A stretch of DNA of 64,000 bases from Branchiostoma lanceolatum. Its lineage: Eukaryota > Chordata > Leptocardii > Amphioxiformes > Branchiostomatidae. The stretch is from the NCBI RefSeq assembly GCF_035083965.1, contig NC_089733.1, forward strand, positions 5,030,074 through 5,094,073, written 5' to 3'. This document shows, one piece after another, positions 32,094 through 42,325 of this stretch; position 1 is the first letter of the stretch, and each line of letters opens with the position of its first letter. The position numbers and the translations under genes were made by a program. A model generated the notes under the pieces. That model was not told the DNA's origin. It ran no database searches and was given only the letters and a program-made list of their open reading frames with translations.

Positions 32094-32572
32094 GGGGAGA
32101 CTAAAGGGATAGGGACATGCGCGTAGCATGCACGATGAGAGACCTCAAGATTCTTTTCTTATAAGAACTTTGAAAACCTTTTTTTGAGGGGCAATTTGGT
32201 GAAATTGTGGCATTTTGCTGGCTGATGGCATAGTATAGGGTTTTAAGAAAATGTTTTGGCAAAAAAAACAGAATTTTGTCCATATATCGTGTCGTTATTG
32301 GATACATGATGCCAGAAACTCCCAGCTGGCTGTTCGCCTGTTGTAGGCCTGGCTCAGGGGTCAAAGTTGAGGTTTGTTTACAAAATGGCCTGTAGCTAGA
32401 AAATAGCCGTATCAAATTCCTTGTGACGACAAGTACGGACAGATTAAGAAGTAATCTACCACATGAAGGTGAGTTTGTGTCACCGGAATGTCTGAAAGGT
32501 GAGATATGATGCCCTTTTTTGGCCTATTTTCTCATAGACTGGTGTGCTTAAGCATTTCCCTTTAGTCTCCCC
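32094..32572 (+). repeat. terminal direct repeat / MITE, left copy (479 bp)
   Basis: Inverted termini GGGGAGACTAAAGGGA and TCCCTTTAGTCTCCCC. It differs from the right copy by about three substitutions and two homopolymer lengths. Contains a short palindromic GCATGC region near the left end. A 104-codon minus-strand frame inside is not preserved in the other copy, so it is not called a gene. Confidence 0.9.
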
Positions 32573-33156
32573 TATAGGAAAATCTGACCGCCCACCTCCC
32601 ACTGTGTTCGGGCTAATTCGGTGTATTTTCGCCCCTGTCTAATTGACTTTTGACCCAAGAAGACATCTGGAACACGTGAAGATATATTTCAACTGTCATT
32701 TATTCAGAAATTCGGTACATTTTTGGCCTTTTCAGGCATTTCTGTCATGGAACAGTATTACAGACATTGTCAAATTTGTGACAATTGGTGCCGAGAGTAC
32801 AGGTCCAAAATCTCTAAAAAAGTACTCCCCCACCCCACCAGATCTTGTTTACTGTGGATTGGGGGAAAGACTAGAACATCTAGAGTCCAATATGGCTCGG
32901 TGAACGTTGCGAGGATGCCACATCGGGCCTTCCCGAATCCTGAGAATCGTACGAGATTACATGCTCATAGAATTGCATACATGGCTTTTACTGGTCGCAT
33001 AGAAATCGATGGACTACATGTCTCGCATTTGTGTAGTCCCATTGTGCGTTCGGATCGAGCACTTGTCACTAGAACCCCCCCACATCAACAACAGTCGTAA
33101 ACAATGCCAGTCCCGTGGGTATTGCATCCGCCATGAGCAGTTTCCTCCTTGTATCT

Positions 33157-35262
33157 TCAACTAGCTAGGTAAGTCTCAACACAAGTCCATATCTTCGTCT
33201 GAATCGTCTTCAGAGTCACTGTAGTAATCTTCAGGTTCCTTGTCCCCAGCCCGGCTGTACCCGTGGTCGGTGCCGTCTTGTTGTGCTCCTTCCTTGGCGA
33301 CTCACGCTGTCCCTTGGAGGGCTTGGCCACCTCTGCACTCTTGTACGTGCCTCTTTCTCGACCCTCATCGTACACTACAAATTTTCCCATTATGTTGGCA
33401 TTTTCCCGTTTAAATTTCTTGTTTGCCGGTTCCTGCTTGTAGGATCTCTTGTAATCTTGCCTCTCCCTCATCTTTTCCAGAACACGGACAGCTTTGGACT
33501 TTGGAGAGAGTGGGATACCTGCAGCGAGCCTCTTCATCGCGACGGAGAGGCCAGTGCCATTGTTGGAGGAGTGAAGGGCTGAGGCGATCCTACCGGCAAG
33601 AGTGCGGAAGCGGGTAATATTCTTCGGTGCACTTTTACTTATCTGTCTGTTAACAGATTCGGCCTTGTTCGTATTCGCAAAATGCCGAGTCAACTCTAGT
33701 GCCTTCTTGCCGAGTCTCATCTCCATGGCGACACGTAAGAGTTTACAGTCAGATGGGTTAGGGTTGATTTGTCCTCTTGCCTCAGCATTTATCTTCTGAA
33801 ACCTCCATCGTGATGGGTGTCTGCATACGAGGGAGTATTCCAAACACCAGTCATGGTTTCCAGCGTAGCAGTGGGGTATTGCCCGCATGGCCTTGTCCAT
33901 CGCTCTTTCCACTCCGTGTCTCGTCCGCATTCCAAGCTGTGTCAGGGCCGCTTCATGCTCAGCATTCAGGCGTTGAACAAGGTCGTTAGCAAATCTGTGC
34001 TTCACCCGGCTTCTGCTCTCTGCCTTTGCCCCTGGAAACATGGTGGGAGACCATTTAGTGCTGCTGATTTTAGTTCGCACATTTCGGCTGATGTGTACCA
34101 AGCACCTCTCCTGTTTTACTCTGATTGGGCGGACGGCTTCCTCCCGCTTTACCGTGGCCATCCCTCTGAAAGTTCGACTGTCTCCATCTGTGATGAGACC
34201 CGAGACTCTGACGTTGCTCTCAAGCAAGTCTCTTGCCATCTTTTCCCCAGACTCCTCTTCGTTTCCAATCGGGGCCTGCGGCAAAGTGTTAGCTGAGCAC
34301 TTGTGGGGAGGAGGCTCAAGTCCGTGGCCTTGATAGAATGTGCACAGCCTACAGGTCTTGATTTTCAGATGATTAGCAATGACTTTGTTCCTTGTTGTCA
34401 CCTCTTCCACGAATGTGGCGTTGCTGCTATCACTTGGCTGTCCCGGCTTCCTTCCCCTGAGGTTCCCAAGTGGAGTATGATATCTTGTGTCCGCTTGCCC
34501 CCGAATTGGACTGTCTGGTTTGTACCCCTTCATCGCATTCACCCTTTTCATCACCTGAATCCAGCGTTTCATGTCCTTTTCGTTTTCTTCTTCCATTATG
34601 TCACTGTACTTATTTGCCAGGTTCTGAAGTGCAGGCTCAGATGGTACGGGTAAGTCCATGGTAGCCATCATCTGTCTGAATCCAGAGACAGCCATCGGAC
34701 AGTCAGCCAGGGCTACTTGCGCAGCCATGTTGATGACGGGGGTTCTCCCTCCTGGTCCATCTCGTATTATCTCGTCATAGAACTTCTGGGAGGATGAGCC
34801 ATATCCGCATCGATCGCACACCAGCTTTTCAGCTGTTGCCAGTCCCATCGTCTTCTCCTCCCTGGCCGAGGCCCTGACAAGCTCTGGGCAGGTGGGTCGT
34901 CGCTTATCGTGGTCCCGCTGCGCCTTGGCACATGCTCGGACAGCGGCTGTCGCCTGCCAGATTCTGTACCCGACAACATCATCTGCACCCTCTGCACTCC
35001 CGTCCCCAAGATACTGGTTCATTTCACTGGAGTCTGACTTCTGTGGACGCAGCAGGATGGGTCTTCTAGACTCCCTGATGATGTCCATTTTGTTATGGAG
35101 GACGTTGCCGTCCCTGTCTCTGTCCGCCAGCAAAGAGTAGTCTTCCTCTGAAGGTCTGACGTATGTAGGAAGTCTTACACGTGCCTTCTTAGTGCCCCCT
35201 TTGTTCCATGGATAGTTTCCAGGCTTGAACTGCCCATCGTGCTGCATCTTCCTCTTTCCCAT
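33157..35262 (-). CDS. Mutator-like DDE transposase
   Basis: The frame encodes 701 residues from the ATG at 35262 (the open frame goes slightly further to a TTG at 35307). Features in order: a basic KRKMQHDGQFKPGNYPWNKG start, a CDRCGYGSSS Cys pair, a helical region (NMAAQVALADCPMAVSGFRQ), a Cys/His cluster (CRLC...H..C), the catalytic ITDGDSR (D359/D361), CLVHISRNVRTKI, and AESVNRQISKSAPKN with the candidate catalytic E535, then a Lys/Arg-rich tail. The DGDS...C..H...E.xN....APK arrangement matches Mutator-like transposases of animals. No introns or stops. It is centred in the composite element at 32094-36491, so it is the obvious candidate to mobilise it. Confidence 0.85.
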   Translation of the reverse strand: MGKRKMQHDGQFKPGNYPWNKGGTKKARVRLPTYVRPSEEDYSLLADRDRDGNVLHNKMDIIRESRRPILLRPQKSDSSEMNQYLGDGSAEGADDVVGYRIWQATAAVRACAKAQRDHDKRRPTCPELVRASAREEKTMGLATAEKLVCDRCGYGSSSQKFYDEIIRDGPGGRTPVINMAAQVALADCPMAVSGFRQMMATMDLPVPSEPALQNLANKYSDIMEEENEKDMKRWIQVMKRVNAMKGYKPDSPIRGQADTRYHTPLGNLRGRKPGQPSDSSNATFVEEVTTRNKVIANHLKIKTCRLCTFYQGHGLEPPPHKCSANTLPQAPIGNEEESGEKMARDLLESNVRVSGLITDGDSRTFRGMATVKREEAVRPIRVKQERCLVHISRNVRTKISSTKWSPTMFPGAKAESRSRVKHRFANDLVQRLNAEHEAALTQLGMRTRHGVERAMDKAMRAIPHCYAGNHDWCLEYSLVCRHPSRWRFQKINAEARGQINPNPSDCKLLRVAMEMRLGKKALELTRHFANTNKAESVNRQISKSAPKNITRFRTLAGRIASALHSSNNGTGLSVAMKRLAAGIPLSPKSKAVRVLEKMRERQDYKRSYKQEPANKKFKRENANIMGKFVVYDEGRERGTYKSAEVAKPSKGQRESPRKEHNKTAPTTGTAGLGTRNLKITTVTLKTIQTKIWTCVETYLAS

Positions 35263-36014
35263 GATGTCTTCTGATGGATGGATGTTCTTCGGCTGAATTG
35301 TCTTCAAGAAATTGTGGCTTACAACTCATTTCCTCATCTCTTATATAGCACTTGACCCAGGGAAATGTGTGACAGGTAGCTCTCAAGGGACATGCCCGAC
35401 CCTGCCACCCTTGATGACGTGTGTGGCTAGCTTTAGTTTCCACTGACTCAAGGCCAGCCAAATAAGGAAATAATAAGTGATGATGCAAGTGTGGGAGTGC
35501 ATTTCCTGATGTTTTCCTTGTTTATTTGGGTGATATCACCATTAAGCAGGTACCATGGCATCATACTTGGAAGCCTTGTCACAGCATATTTTCAGAAAGT
35601 AGCATGTAGAGTCTGTAAAATCTTCCAGACTTGAGTTTGACCTACTTTTAAAGACTGTACAGAACAAACCTTTTAAAAGTGCCCCAATGAACCAGGGAAT
35701 CTTTTGATGAGTATATTCAGGTCCCTGTCACAGTGAAGCATGCCATTCTGTGTTAGAATGGACAATATCTGACATTTCTTTGCTTAGTTTTTCCAAATCT
35801 CCTGGCTGAACATATTGGCTGCTGTAAGCTAGGCCCTATTCAAGACTGCTGTACACAGGCCTTCAGAGCTGCCATGACACCTGTTATACAAGTGGGTCCC
35901 AGGGGTTCATTAACCAACAGACATCTTTCATATTGTGGATAGTGCTTCACAACCCTTCCCTGCATTTGATGATACTATTGAAATTTGCAAATTCTCAAGT
36001 TGAATTTTCTAATA

Positions 36015-36491
36015 GGGGAGACTAAAGGGATAGGGACATGCGCGTAGCATGCACGATGAGAGACCTCAAGATTCTTTTCTTATAAGAACTTTGAAAACCT
36101 TTTTTGAGGGGCAATTTGGTGAAATTGTGGCATTTTGCTGGCTGATGGCATAGTATAGGGTTTTAAGAAAATGTTTTGGCAAAAAAACAGAATTTTGTCC
36201 ATATATGGTGTCGTTATTGGATACATGATGCCAGAAACTCCCAGCTGGCTGTTCGCCTGTTGTAGGCCTGGCTCAGGGGTCAAATTTGAGGTTTGTTTAC
36301 AAAATGGCCTGTAGCTAGAAAATAGCCGTATCAAATTCCTTGTGACGACAAGTACGGACAAATTAAGAAGTAATCTACCACATGAAGGTGAGTTTGTGTC
36401 ACCGGAATGTCTGAAAGGTGAGATATGATGCCCTTTTTTGGCCTATTTTCTCATAGACTGGTGTGCTTAAGCATTTCCCTTTAGTCTCCCC
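36015..36491 (+). repeat. terminal direct repeat / MITE, right copy (477 bp)
   Basis: Same orientation as the left copy at 32094-32572 and about 99% identical. It is bounded by AATA on the inner side and by TACT on the outer side. The inner flanks of the two copies (TATAGGAAAA and, inverted, TATTAGAAAA) are themselves similar, which may mark the inner ends of the transposase-bearing segment. Confidence 0.9.
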
Positions 36492-37462
36492 TACTATGAT
36501 CCCAATTAACACGTGAGATTGCTTGCACTTTTCGTATTTTCTGCTAGGGGGCGCGCCGAACATGTCCCAACCATCTTCTAACCAATACACGTTACCCCCA
36601 ACCAAGCCCCGAATGCTTTCTAACCTACTGGTCGGGGGTGAGTCGGGAGGCCCTGTTCGGCTATGTGCAACCTGGGCTTTAATGTCTATTGTATTGAAGG
36701 TATGTAGTTGAGTTACCTTTGGTAGTTGGCGATTGCAGTGAAAACATTTCGCTCTGCCTGGTTGGTCTGGCCTGTGTGGGATGAAATACTGCTTTAGTTC
36801 ATGGAAAATGGAATTGTTTCAAATATCAATATTGCCAGTCAAGATGGTATACATGTATTTTTGTTATGAAGTATTACGTTGTGCATTTTATGTATCTGCC
36901 ATTAGGTGGGTGGGTGGGCGTCGTACTGTCGTTTGTGGTGGTGCTCTATATATATTGTAATCACGTTCCCTGTAGAGTTGTAACATTGTGTATAGGTAGC
37001 AAAATGTATGAATGTTTTGTAGGACTCATGGAATCTAGTGTCAGTACATTAAAGGTTGTAATTTCTGTTCTTACCTGTGTATGTGATATCGAGAGGCAGT
37101 GTGTCGGGTGATAGCCCGATGTTGCCGGTTGTGTTACAGATGTCCCTGGTGGTGGTGGTTTGTTTGGAGCCGTAGTTAGTGTAATGACGATGAACGATGG
37201 TTGGAGAAGTGACGTGTTGTAGGCAGTGGGGAGGCTGGGCGGTTGTGTGATGGTGTAGAAGTTCTTCTCCATCAAGTGCATTGCCTGAAACGTCTCGGTC
37301 CTCGACAGCCCGGTTCCCTCGAGCAGCTGGAGGTTGGAGCGCAGCTGCAGCATCAGGTCCAGCTGCTCGAGCGTAAACCGTGGCTGTTTTTCCAGACTAG
37401 AGTTCATATCTGTATAGGTGATATGTAAGATATTGATTAAGATAACAATTGATATGTGTTAG
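36492..37462. repeat. locus duplication P, right part
   Basis: Matches 42478-43658 in locus Q through GTTAACACGTGAGATTGC, the GGGGGCGCGCC block and the exon at 37075-37409. Compared with Q it lacks about 240 bases between ATGATCCCAA and TTAACACG and another internal block of about 170 bases. Homology ends at about 37462. Confidence 0.8.
37075..37409 (-). CDS. first coding exon of duplicated gene, copy P
   Basis: On the minus strand an acceptor precedes GT and an ATG (37407), then about 111 codons to a donor (ACACAG|GTAAGAAC). The N terminus is conserved with copy Q: RFTLEQLDL.LQ.R.N.QLLEGTGLSRT.TFQA.H.ME, likely helical. The rest is Thr/Pro-rich and frame-shifted relative to Q. Function unknown. 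The 5-kb intron to exon 31867-31992 holds the Mutator-like element. Confidence 0.5.
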
Positions 37463-37617
37463 AATACATCCCTGGACATGAATACCCCCGAGAAGGGGAC
37501 AAAAAGCGCGGCAAATCCGGCAAGAAATCGGGCAAAAAGGGGAAGAAGTCCGGAAAGAAGAAGGGCAAAAAATCCGGGAAGAAAGGAAAGAAATCTGGGA
37601 AGAAGAAAAAGAAGTAG
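37462..37617 (+). CDS. Lys/Gly/Ser-repeat terminal exon
   Basis: After a TGTTAG acceptor near 37461 the plus strand reads EYIPGHEYPREGDKKRGKSG, then continues as GKKSGKKG-type repeats to a stop at 37617. The polybasic, low-complexity tail looks like a nucleic-acid-binding or nucleolar/chromatin C-terminal tail. No upstream plus-strand exon was recognised, because the sequence to the left is the P locus in the opposite orientation. A strand-neutral alternative is a simple purine-rich repeat. Confidence 0.35.
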   Translation, partial: EYIPGHEYPREGDKKRGKSGKKSGKKGKKSGKKKGKKSGKKGKKSGKKKKK

Positions 37618-39239
37618 AAATCATTATCTTGTGTTTAATTGGCTTAAGTTGATAACTCACTCATCATCATCATTATACCACAGGGCCCCTCGATTAATAG
37701 ACCCACGCGATACATATTGTAGGATAGGGTGCAACTTTTGGTAGCGGAGCATGTTGTTTTGCCGGCCAAAGGGGTTACTGTAAATGCAGAAATGTTCGCG
37801 GTGGTAACCTAACAAATACGGTAGCACTGCCCTTTTTTGTCTTTCATTATGGGTATGGTATAGCAACGGGAGTAGAGTGGATTATTGCAACCATCAAATT
37901 AATGAACATTTGAGTGGCTTTAATAGGTGTACATGATAGAGCTGAGACCCTGGCAACCATGGTGAAACCAAAAATCACACCGGTCAGAACATACATGTTC
38001 AGCTGCCCGAAAACGTCATCCAACATGTGTGTCGCATAAACAAACGTAGGAACCGGCCGCTAGCTTCCCCCAGCATTTCGTTTGTATAGTAATTTGTACC
38101 TCTGCCTGTCCTTTCAGGTACAAGTCAAGTCAAGTTTATTGCACAACGATTGTAACAGGTACAATGTAAGGCAAAGATAAAATGCTACTGGCTACTTATA
38201 TCAAACTACTAGATAACATGGTGTTATTGGTTCCGAAGAAAATAGTCTGTTGGGTGCTCTGATGACAGGAACCCTTAACCTGGAAAAACCCATCACCTTT
38301 GTTGACTCTGCTCTTAGGCTTAATGTAAAGCCTTGCGTCTTCATATCGGGACAGGATGTGCTCTACCAGGCTCCTTGGCCTGTTCTTTAGGAAGGGCGGC
38401 AATGTGCTGCTGTACATGCTGTACCTTGAAGAGTATCTGACGTTGAGATCGATGTACTCTAAAGAAAGTATCCGGATATATTAGTTATAATAATCGAGAG
38501 ACGTGTAGCTGTTACATCCATATTCATATCCGGTGCATGCTACCAAGAATGCCTTGTTAATGGAGGCACCCATGTAGGGTGTTTTTCACTTCAACTACTA
38601 GACAAAAGGTGGTTGTGTTGGAAAACTCAATGATGTTCAATCTCCGTAGCATAGCCTTATGCCTTTACATGAACTTTCCATACTCTTATCCTCTAACACA
38701 ATAATGTACATGTGTCTGCTGCTCTCTTAAAACAAGCATGGGGTTTTAGAATGTTTCACTCTTGCGTTCAGTGCGTTCCTGCCTATCATGGTGGTCCCCT
38801 ACCCTGGCAGTACTCCCTGAGGTTTCTGTGCGGCTGTGTTTGTCTCGGTGATACTAATGTTCTCCGTAGAAGACAGGGAGGTGAGTGACAATGTAGTCAA
38901 GGTCAAAAATGTGGGTACAGTTGTCAACGACTAGATCAATCAACTCGTCGCTAAAACCAGTGCACGCCTCAGCATTTGTATACAGATGTGTTGTATTGGC
39001 TAGCAAGTAAACCCGATAATCCTGCAGATTTTCCCTGATGAGAATTCTGTCTTCTGGATCTACATTTCTGTATCTAGTAGGTAACTTTACAATATTAATG
39101 AAGGACTCAGATGGTGGGAATGGAGTTCACATGCTTCACTCGCACATGTACATGTCCAGTGACAGTGCAGCATTTGTGGCCAGGTTCCACACTGATTGGG
39201 CTGTCTTCAAACAGACCATATAAAGCCTTACGGAGGCAG
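37618..39239. other. mostly non-coding stretch
   Basis: Near 38112-38165 there is a dispersed-repeat tail (AAGTCAAGTCAAGTTTATTG then CACAACGATTGTAACAGG), a style common in lancelet repeats. A minus-strand open frame at 38196-38417 (PPFLKNRPRSLVEHILSRYE) has plausible composition but no recognisable family. Confidence 0.35.
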
Positions 39240-39553
39240 TCACTTGGACTTGTCTTCAAAACCCTTAATAGCCTTATCAACATCGATTAGCTGTACCCCA
39301 TGGTAGTCCAATACTGCATTGACAGATGACCTACCACGGCCAGCTCTACCAACTTGCTGGAGTATACCTTCTGCATCCTCTGGTGGGCCGTACATTATCA
39401 CACACGATATATTTGGGAAGTTCAGTCCCATACTTAGAGAAGTAGTCGCAATCACAACTCTACAGTTGCCATCACCATTGAGTGAGGAAACAGCATACTG
39501 CTTGTATTTGGGCAGGGTGTTGGCCTGGTATATGCCAATGAAACAGTTTTTTT
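39240..39553 (-). pseudogene. RecQ-type helicase fragment (helicase motifs V-VI)
   Basis: The minus-strand frame reads FIGIYQANTLPKYKQYAVSS, then VVIATTSLSMGLNFPNISCV and ILQQVGRAGRGR, followed by a stop. ATT..SMG...P (motif V) and QQ.GRAGR (motif VI) are those of RecQ-family superfamily 2 helicases, ATP-driven DNA unwinding enzymes. The upstream ATPase motifs I-III and the downstream zinc-binding and HRDC regions are not in the window, so this is one exon or a fragment. A minisatellite ORF starts just upstream in the opposite direction. Confidence 0.6.
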
Positions 39554-39591
39554 AAAATGAAAACAAAGAAGAGATCATCAGAACATCAGCA

Positions 39592-39808
39592 GTGACAGCT
39601 GACGTGGCGGCGACTTCATCGGTGACAGCTGACGTGGCGGTGACTGCAGCGATGACAGCTGACGTGGCGGCGACTTCAGCGATGACAGCTGACGTGGCGG
39701 CGACTGCAGCGACGACAGCTGACGTGGAGGCGACTTCATCGGTGACAGCTGACGTGGCGGCGACTGCAGCGATGACAGCTGACGTGGAGGCGACTTCATT
39801 GGTGACAG
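39592..39808 (+). repeat. 30-bp minisatellite, ~7 units
   Basis: The unit TGACAGCTGACGTGGCGGCG plus ACTTCAGCGA repeats with few substitutions. Because 30 is a multiple of three, all frames on both strands stay open. Each unit carries CAGCTG (E-box) and TGACGTGG (CRE-like). Confidence 0.9.
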
Positions 39809-40077
39809 CTGATGTGACTAATGAACTCTGTCGTGTCGACATTTTCATGCTGGACAAGCTGGCTATGGGACCTGATGAAGTCTCCGAGCCACAGCATGAA
39901 GTTGTCATTTGGGATGTTTTGGTCAGACTCCCCAAACCCGCTGGCAATAAGACACTGCATGATGGCGTTCACATAGCACCGATTGTCTGCTGCAGGATTT
40001 ATAAAACCCTAAGTGAAGATGTTACCATGGTGGAAAAGGGTTTAAACATATGCATAATTCAGCCATCAAGTATGTAG
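39592..40077 (+). CDS. ORF with in-frame 10-residue repeats, unidentified
   Basis: The frame opens at a GTG (39592) and runs 161 codons. The first 70 are seven copies of a (M/V)TADVAATSA-type decapeptide encoded by a 30-bp minisatellite. The rest is ordinary sequence (NELCRVDIFMLDKLAMGPDE, then VVIWDVLVRLPKPAGNKTLH). The C-terminal half has good coding composition. No ATG start is seen, so an upstream exon may exist. Function unknown. Confidence 0.35.
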   Translation: MTADVAATSSVTADVAVTAAMTADVAATSAMTADVAATAATTADVEATSSVTADVAATAAMTADVEATSLVTADVTNELCRVDIFMLDKLAMGPDEVSEPQHEVVIWDVLVRLPKPAGNKTLHDGVHIAPIVCCRIYKTLSEDVTMVEKGLNICIIQPSSM

Positions 40078-41336
40078 ATATTGTATCTTTGAAATCCTGC
40101 TAGATGTATCACATCAATTTTAATGACGCTTGTTAATGGCTACATACTGCATGCACATTTTCATTTATGATATGAATATTAAGTAGTCCCAGAATTTCAA
40201 AGTTGTATCAGAATGGCATCAGATATTTCAGCCTATCAGTAGATACCTGCTAAGAACAGCAAGGAATCAATAGAACTACATATACCTTTGGTTGAAGGCA
40301 AGCCTTAACCGCTTGGACTTCACGAGCTCTGTTGCTTGAAGTTGGTGATTTCTGTGAAGTAAACCACAAAGAAGATAAAGAATTTTTCTCAAATTATGAT
40401 TAAGGTCACTGCAATGTCTAGTAAATGCACCTTTTACTTGGCTTTTCCACTACTTACTGGTGTTGTAGATTTTTAGTATTGTAACACGGACTATCATGCA
40501 GCAGTGATAGCACCACGCTAACTGTTCAGCCTATGGGGTCGCGACCTTTTAGCCTAGTGGTTAGAGTGCGTGAGGTTATGATCCGGAGCTCGGGGGATCG
40601 AACCCCGGGGCCGGCAGTTTATGTTACTTTCCCTTTCGGTGTTTCAGTATGTAACTACTAATCACATTGAAAACAAATCGATTAAGAAACAAACCCGTTT
40701 TATCACAGGAGGAGTCTTCCCTGGGGGTTCCTCAACTGGTCCAAGTCTGGCGGTTTGCAAGCATGTTTCTACATTCAGGACAGTACTTGTGGTGCTTGTC
40801 ATTTGTGGTGCCACACAGTGACACACCTTGCATATCACACGGCGTGTCTTCTAGGAAGTCTTACGTGATGAAGCTATTGTATATGTCTCACCTACCTTCA
40901 TGCGTTCCGCATTTCCAGCAGCCTGCTGGGCAGCTCCAACGTCCTTCTTGAAGTTTATCACGGTTCACATAAAACTGCAACAAGACTGGCAATGAAAAAA
41001 GACATTGCCATGGCGACGAATGGTGTTGTGGAATATTTGTCAATACTGTAAATTGTTGTTTTTCCGTCTGGTTATGCAAAATAGTAGTTATGCAAAGTAT
41101 TTGTAATTGATGGTGTATTTGCATAGCATATTCGGAGGTAATTGCTTTTGGTTTGGTAGCATTTATGAATGTGATGTATTGGTAAAATATTGTTCATGCC
41201 GTATTGGGGCCTTTTTGTAGATGGTATATTGAGGACGCCATGTATGTTTGTAAAGCAATAGTCATGTAGATATTGTCAAGTTATAGACTTTTATTAGGAA
41301 TGATGGAATCATCTTGGTAAGAAGTGATCAATACCT
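40078..41336. other. stretch with a tRNA-like element and possible exons
   Basis: Two minus-strand pieces may be exons of one gene: about 40905-40980 (ending AAG|GTAGGTGAG; one frame has SCPAGCWKCGT) and about 40720-40840 (CDMQGVSLCGTTNDKHHKYC then PECRNMLANR and a stop), both with paired Cys. Neither is assigned to a family. Confidence 0.25.
40541..40617 (+). repeat. tRNA-like SINE head
   Basis: TTAGCCTAGTGGTTAGAGTG matches an A box/D arm. CGGGG-GATCGAA-CCCCG forms a perfect T arm with a B box. The anticodon stem is weak and the acceptor stem does not close, so this is tRNA-derived rather than a functional tRNA. About 77 bases, plus strand. Confidence 0.55.
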
Positions 41337-41785
41337 GTTCCATTTCTGCACTGTTTATCTTAACCTCCTACATTATAAAGTACTTTAATTCATGGATGTC
41401 TTGTAATAACTATATAGAATGAAAATAGTTTGATATCTCTGTTGAAAATTACCAATGCTATACACATACATACTTAAATGCTTTTCATATAATGCTACAG
41501 GATTGCTACATGTCTTAACACTATTGAGGTGGGGAGAAAAAGTTATAGTGCATTTCTTCTACTTCCCTAAGTACACCATCTCGGTAGAAGTGATAAAGAC
41601 CTCAGTTCCATTTTTGCACTGTTTATGTTTACCTCCTACATTATAAAGTTCTACAATTCCTGGAAGCCTTGTAATAACAATATAGAATGCATATAGTTCG
41701 ATATCTGTGTTGAAAAATAGCAATGCTATACACATGCATACTTTATAGCTTTTCATATAATGCTAGAGGATTGCTTCATGTCTTT
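41337..41785 (+). repeat. diverged tandem duplication inside locus Q
   Basis: 41337-41518 and 41606-41785 share the order CCATTT.TGCACTGTTTAT, ACCTCCTACATTATAAAG, CTTGTAATAAC and ATACACAT.CATACTT. The P locus has the second copy only in full. Confidence 0.65.
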
Positions 41786-42004
41786 GAGTCTTACAAACAG
41801 AACCAGAAACCACTAACCAAATAATATCAGCAAAGTCTTCCGACTCGGTCTGGTATTCTACGCATACACTTGAACATGCAACTGTGTATATATTCAAATC
41901 TACATAACATAACATAATTCAAATCTACATAACATAACATAACATTAAAATCTATTATACGAACAAAGATAAATGGTGACATAATGCGGTCGAAAATCTA
42001 GCTG

Positions 42005-42138
42005 TTAGGATGGTAGGTGTGGTGTTTGTAGGGGGGTGGAGGTTGTTTGTTCAGGACTGCCTGCACTGCCATGTTGTCGGCCTCGGTGGTGGTGGTGATT
42101 GTAGCAGCAGTTGTGCGCTGTTTTGTTTTTTTTTTGTA
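42005..42138 (-). CDS. terminal exon of duplicated gene, copy Q
   Basis: Acceptor (CCCACCAG) at 42139, then a run of ten A followed by the same KTAHNCCYNHHHHRGRQH frame as copy P, and a TAA stop at 42005. The exon is 8 bases longer than in P within the A run. Spliced to 43259-43603, which is 10 bases longer than P, the total change is 18 bases and the frame is kept (about 158 residues). Confidence 0.5.
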
Positions 42139-42239
42139 CTGGTGGGGTAGGAGGAAAGTACAAGGTTAGCATATTGTGCCTTTGTGGTGTTGTCTGGTAA
42201 TCATGGTAGTGAAACAAATCAGAGGAGCGAGTAGAAACT

Positions 42240-42325
42240 ATGATCCCAACCGAGATTCGAACTTACGCCGAAACCGGCAGCCCAGATTACGGGCACGCAC
42301 GCCTTTAGCCGAGGTTAGACATTGC
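42240..42325 (-). repeat. tRNA-derived sequence in locus Q
   Basis: On the minus strand, CTCGGCTAAAGGCGTGCGTG followed by GTTCGAATCTCGGTTGGGAT looks like tRNA A-box and B-box regions. It lies in the block that distinguishes Q from P, so it was either inserted in Q or lost from P. Confidence 0.4.

Larger units (their letters stand above)
32090..36495. mobile_element. 4.4-kb composite element with Mutator-like transposase and terminal 0.48-kb direct repeats
   Basis: The unit 32094-36491 starts GGGGAGACTAAAGGG and ends with its exact inverse, and is flanked by TACT (32090-32093 and 36492-36495). Locus Q lacks it and shows the empty site (GAGCGAGTAG..ACTATGATCC), proving insertion as one unit. 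Both ends consist of a ~478-bp sequence repeated in the same orientation, and each repeat has its own inverted termini. Between them lies one intact transposase gene on the minus strand. This resembles a bacterial IS-flanked composite transposon in layout. Alternatives are two independent MITE insertions bracketing an older element, or an element whose terminal repeats were formed by homogenisation. Confidence 0.75.

Noticed and set aside
32101-32415. 104-codon frame inside the left MITE copy
   Set aside because: The right copy breaks the frame through a one-base homopolymer difference, so it is not conserved as coding.
33283-34653. Plus-strand frames opposite the Mutator-like transposase
   Set aside because: Antisense shadows of the 701-residue ORF; they lack motifs.
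40541-40617. Functional tRNA gene
   Set aside because: A and B boxes are good but the acceptor and anticodon stems do not pair, as in SINE heads.
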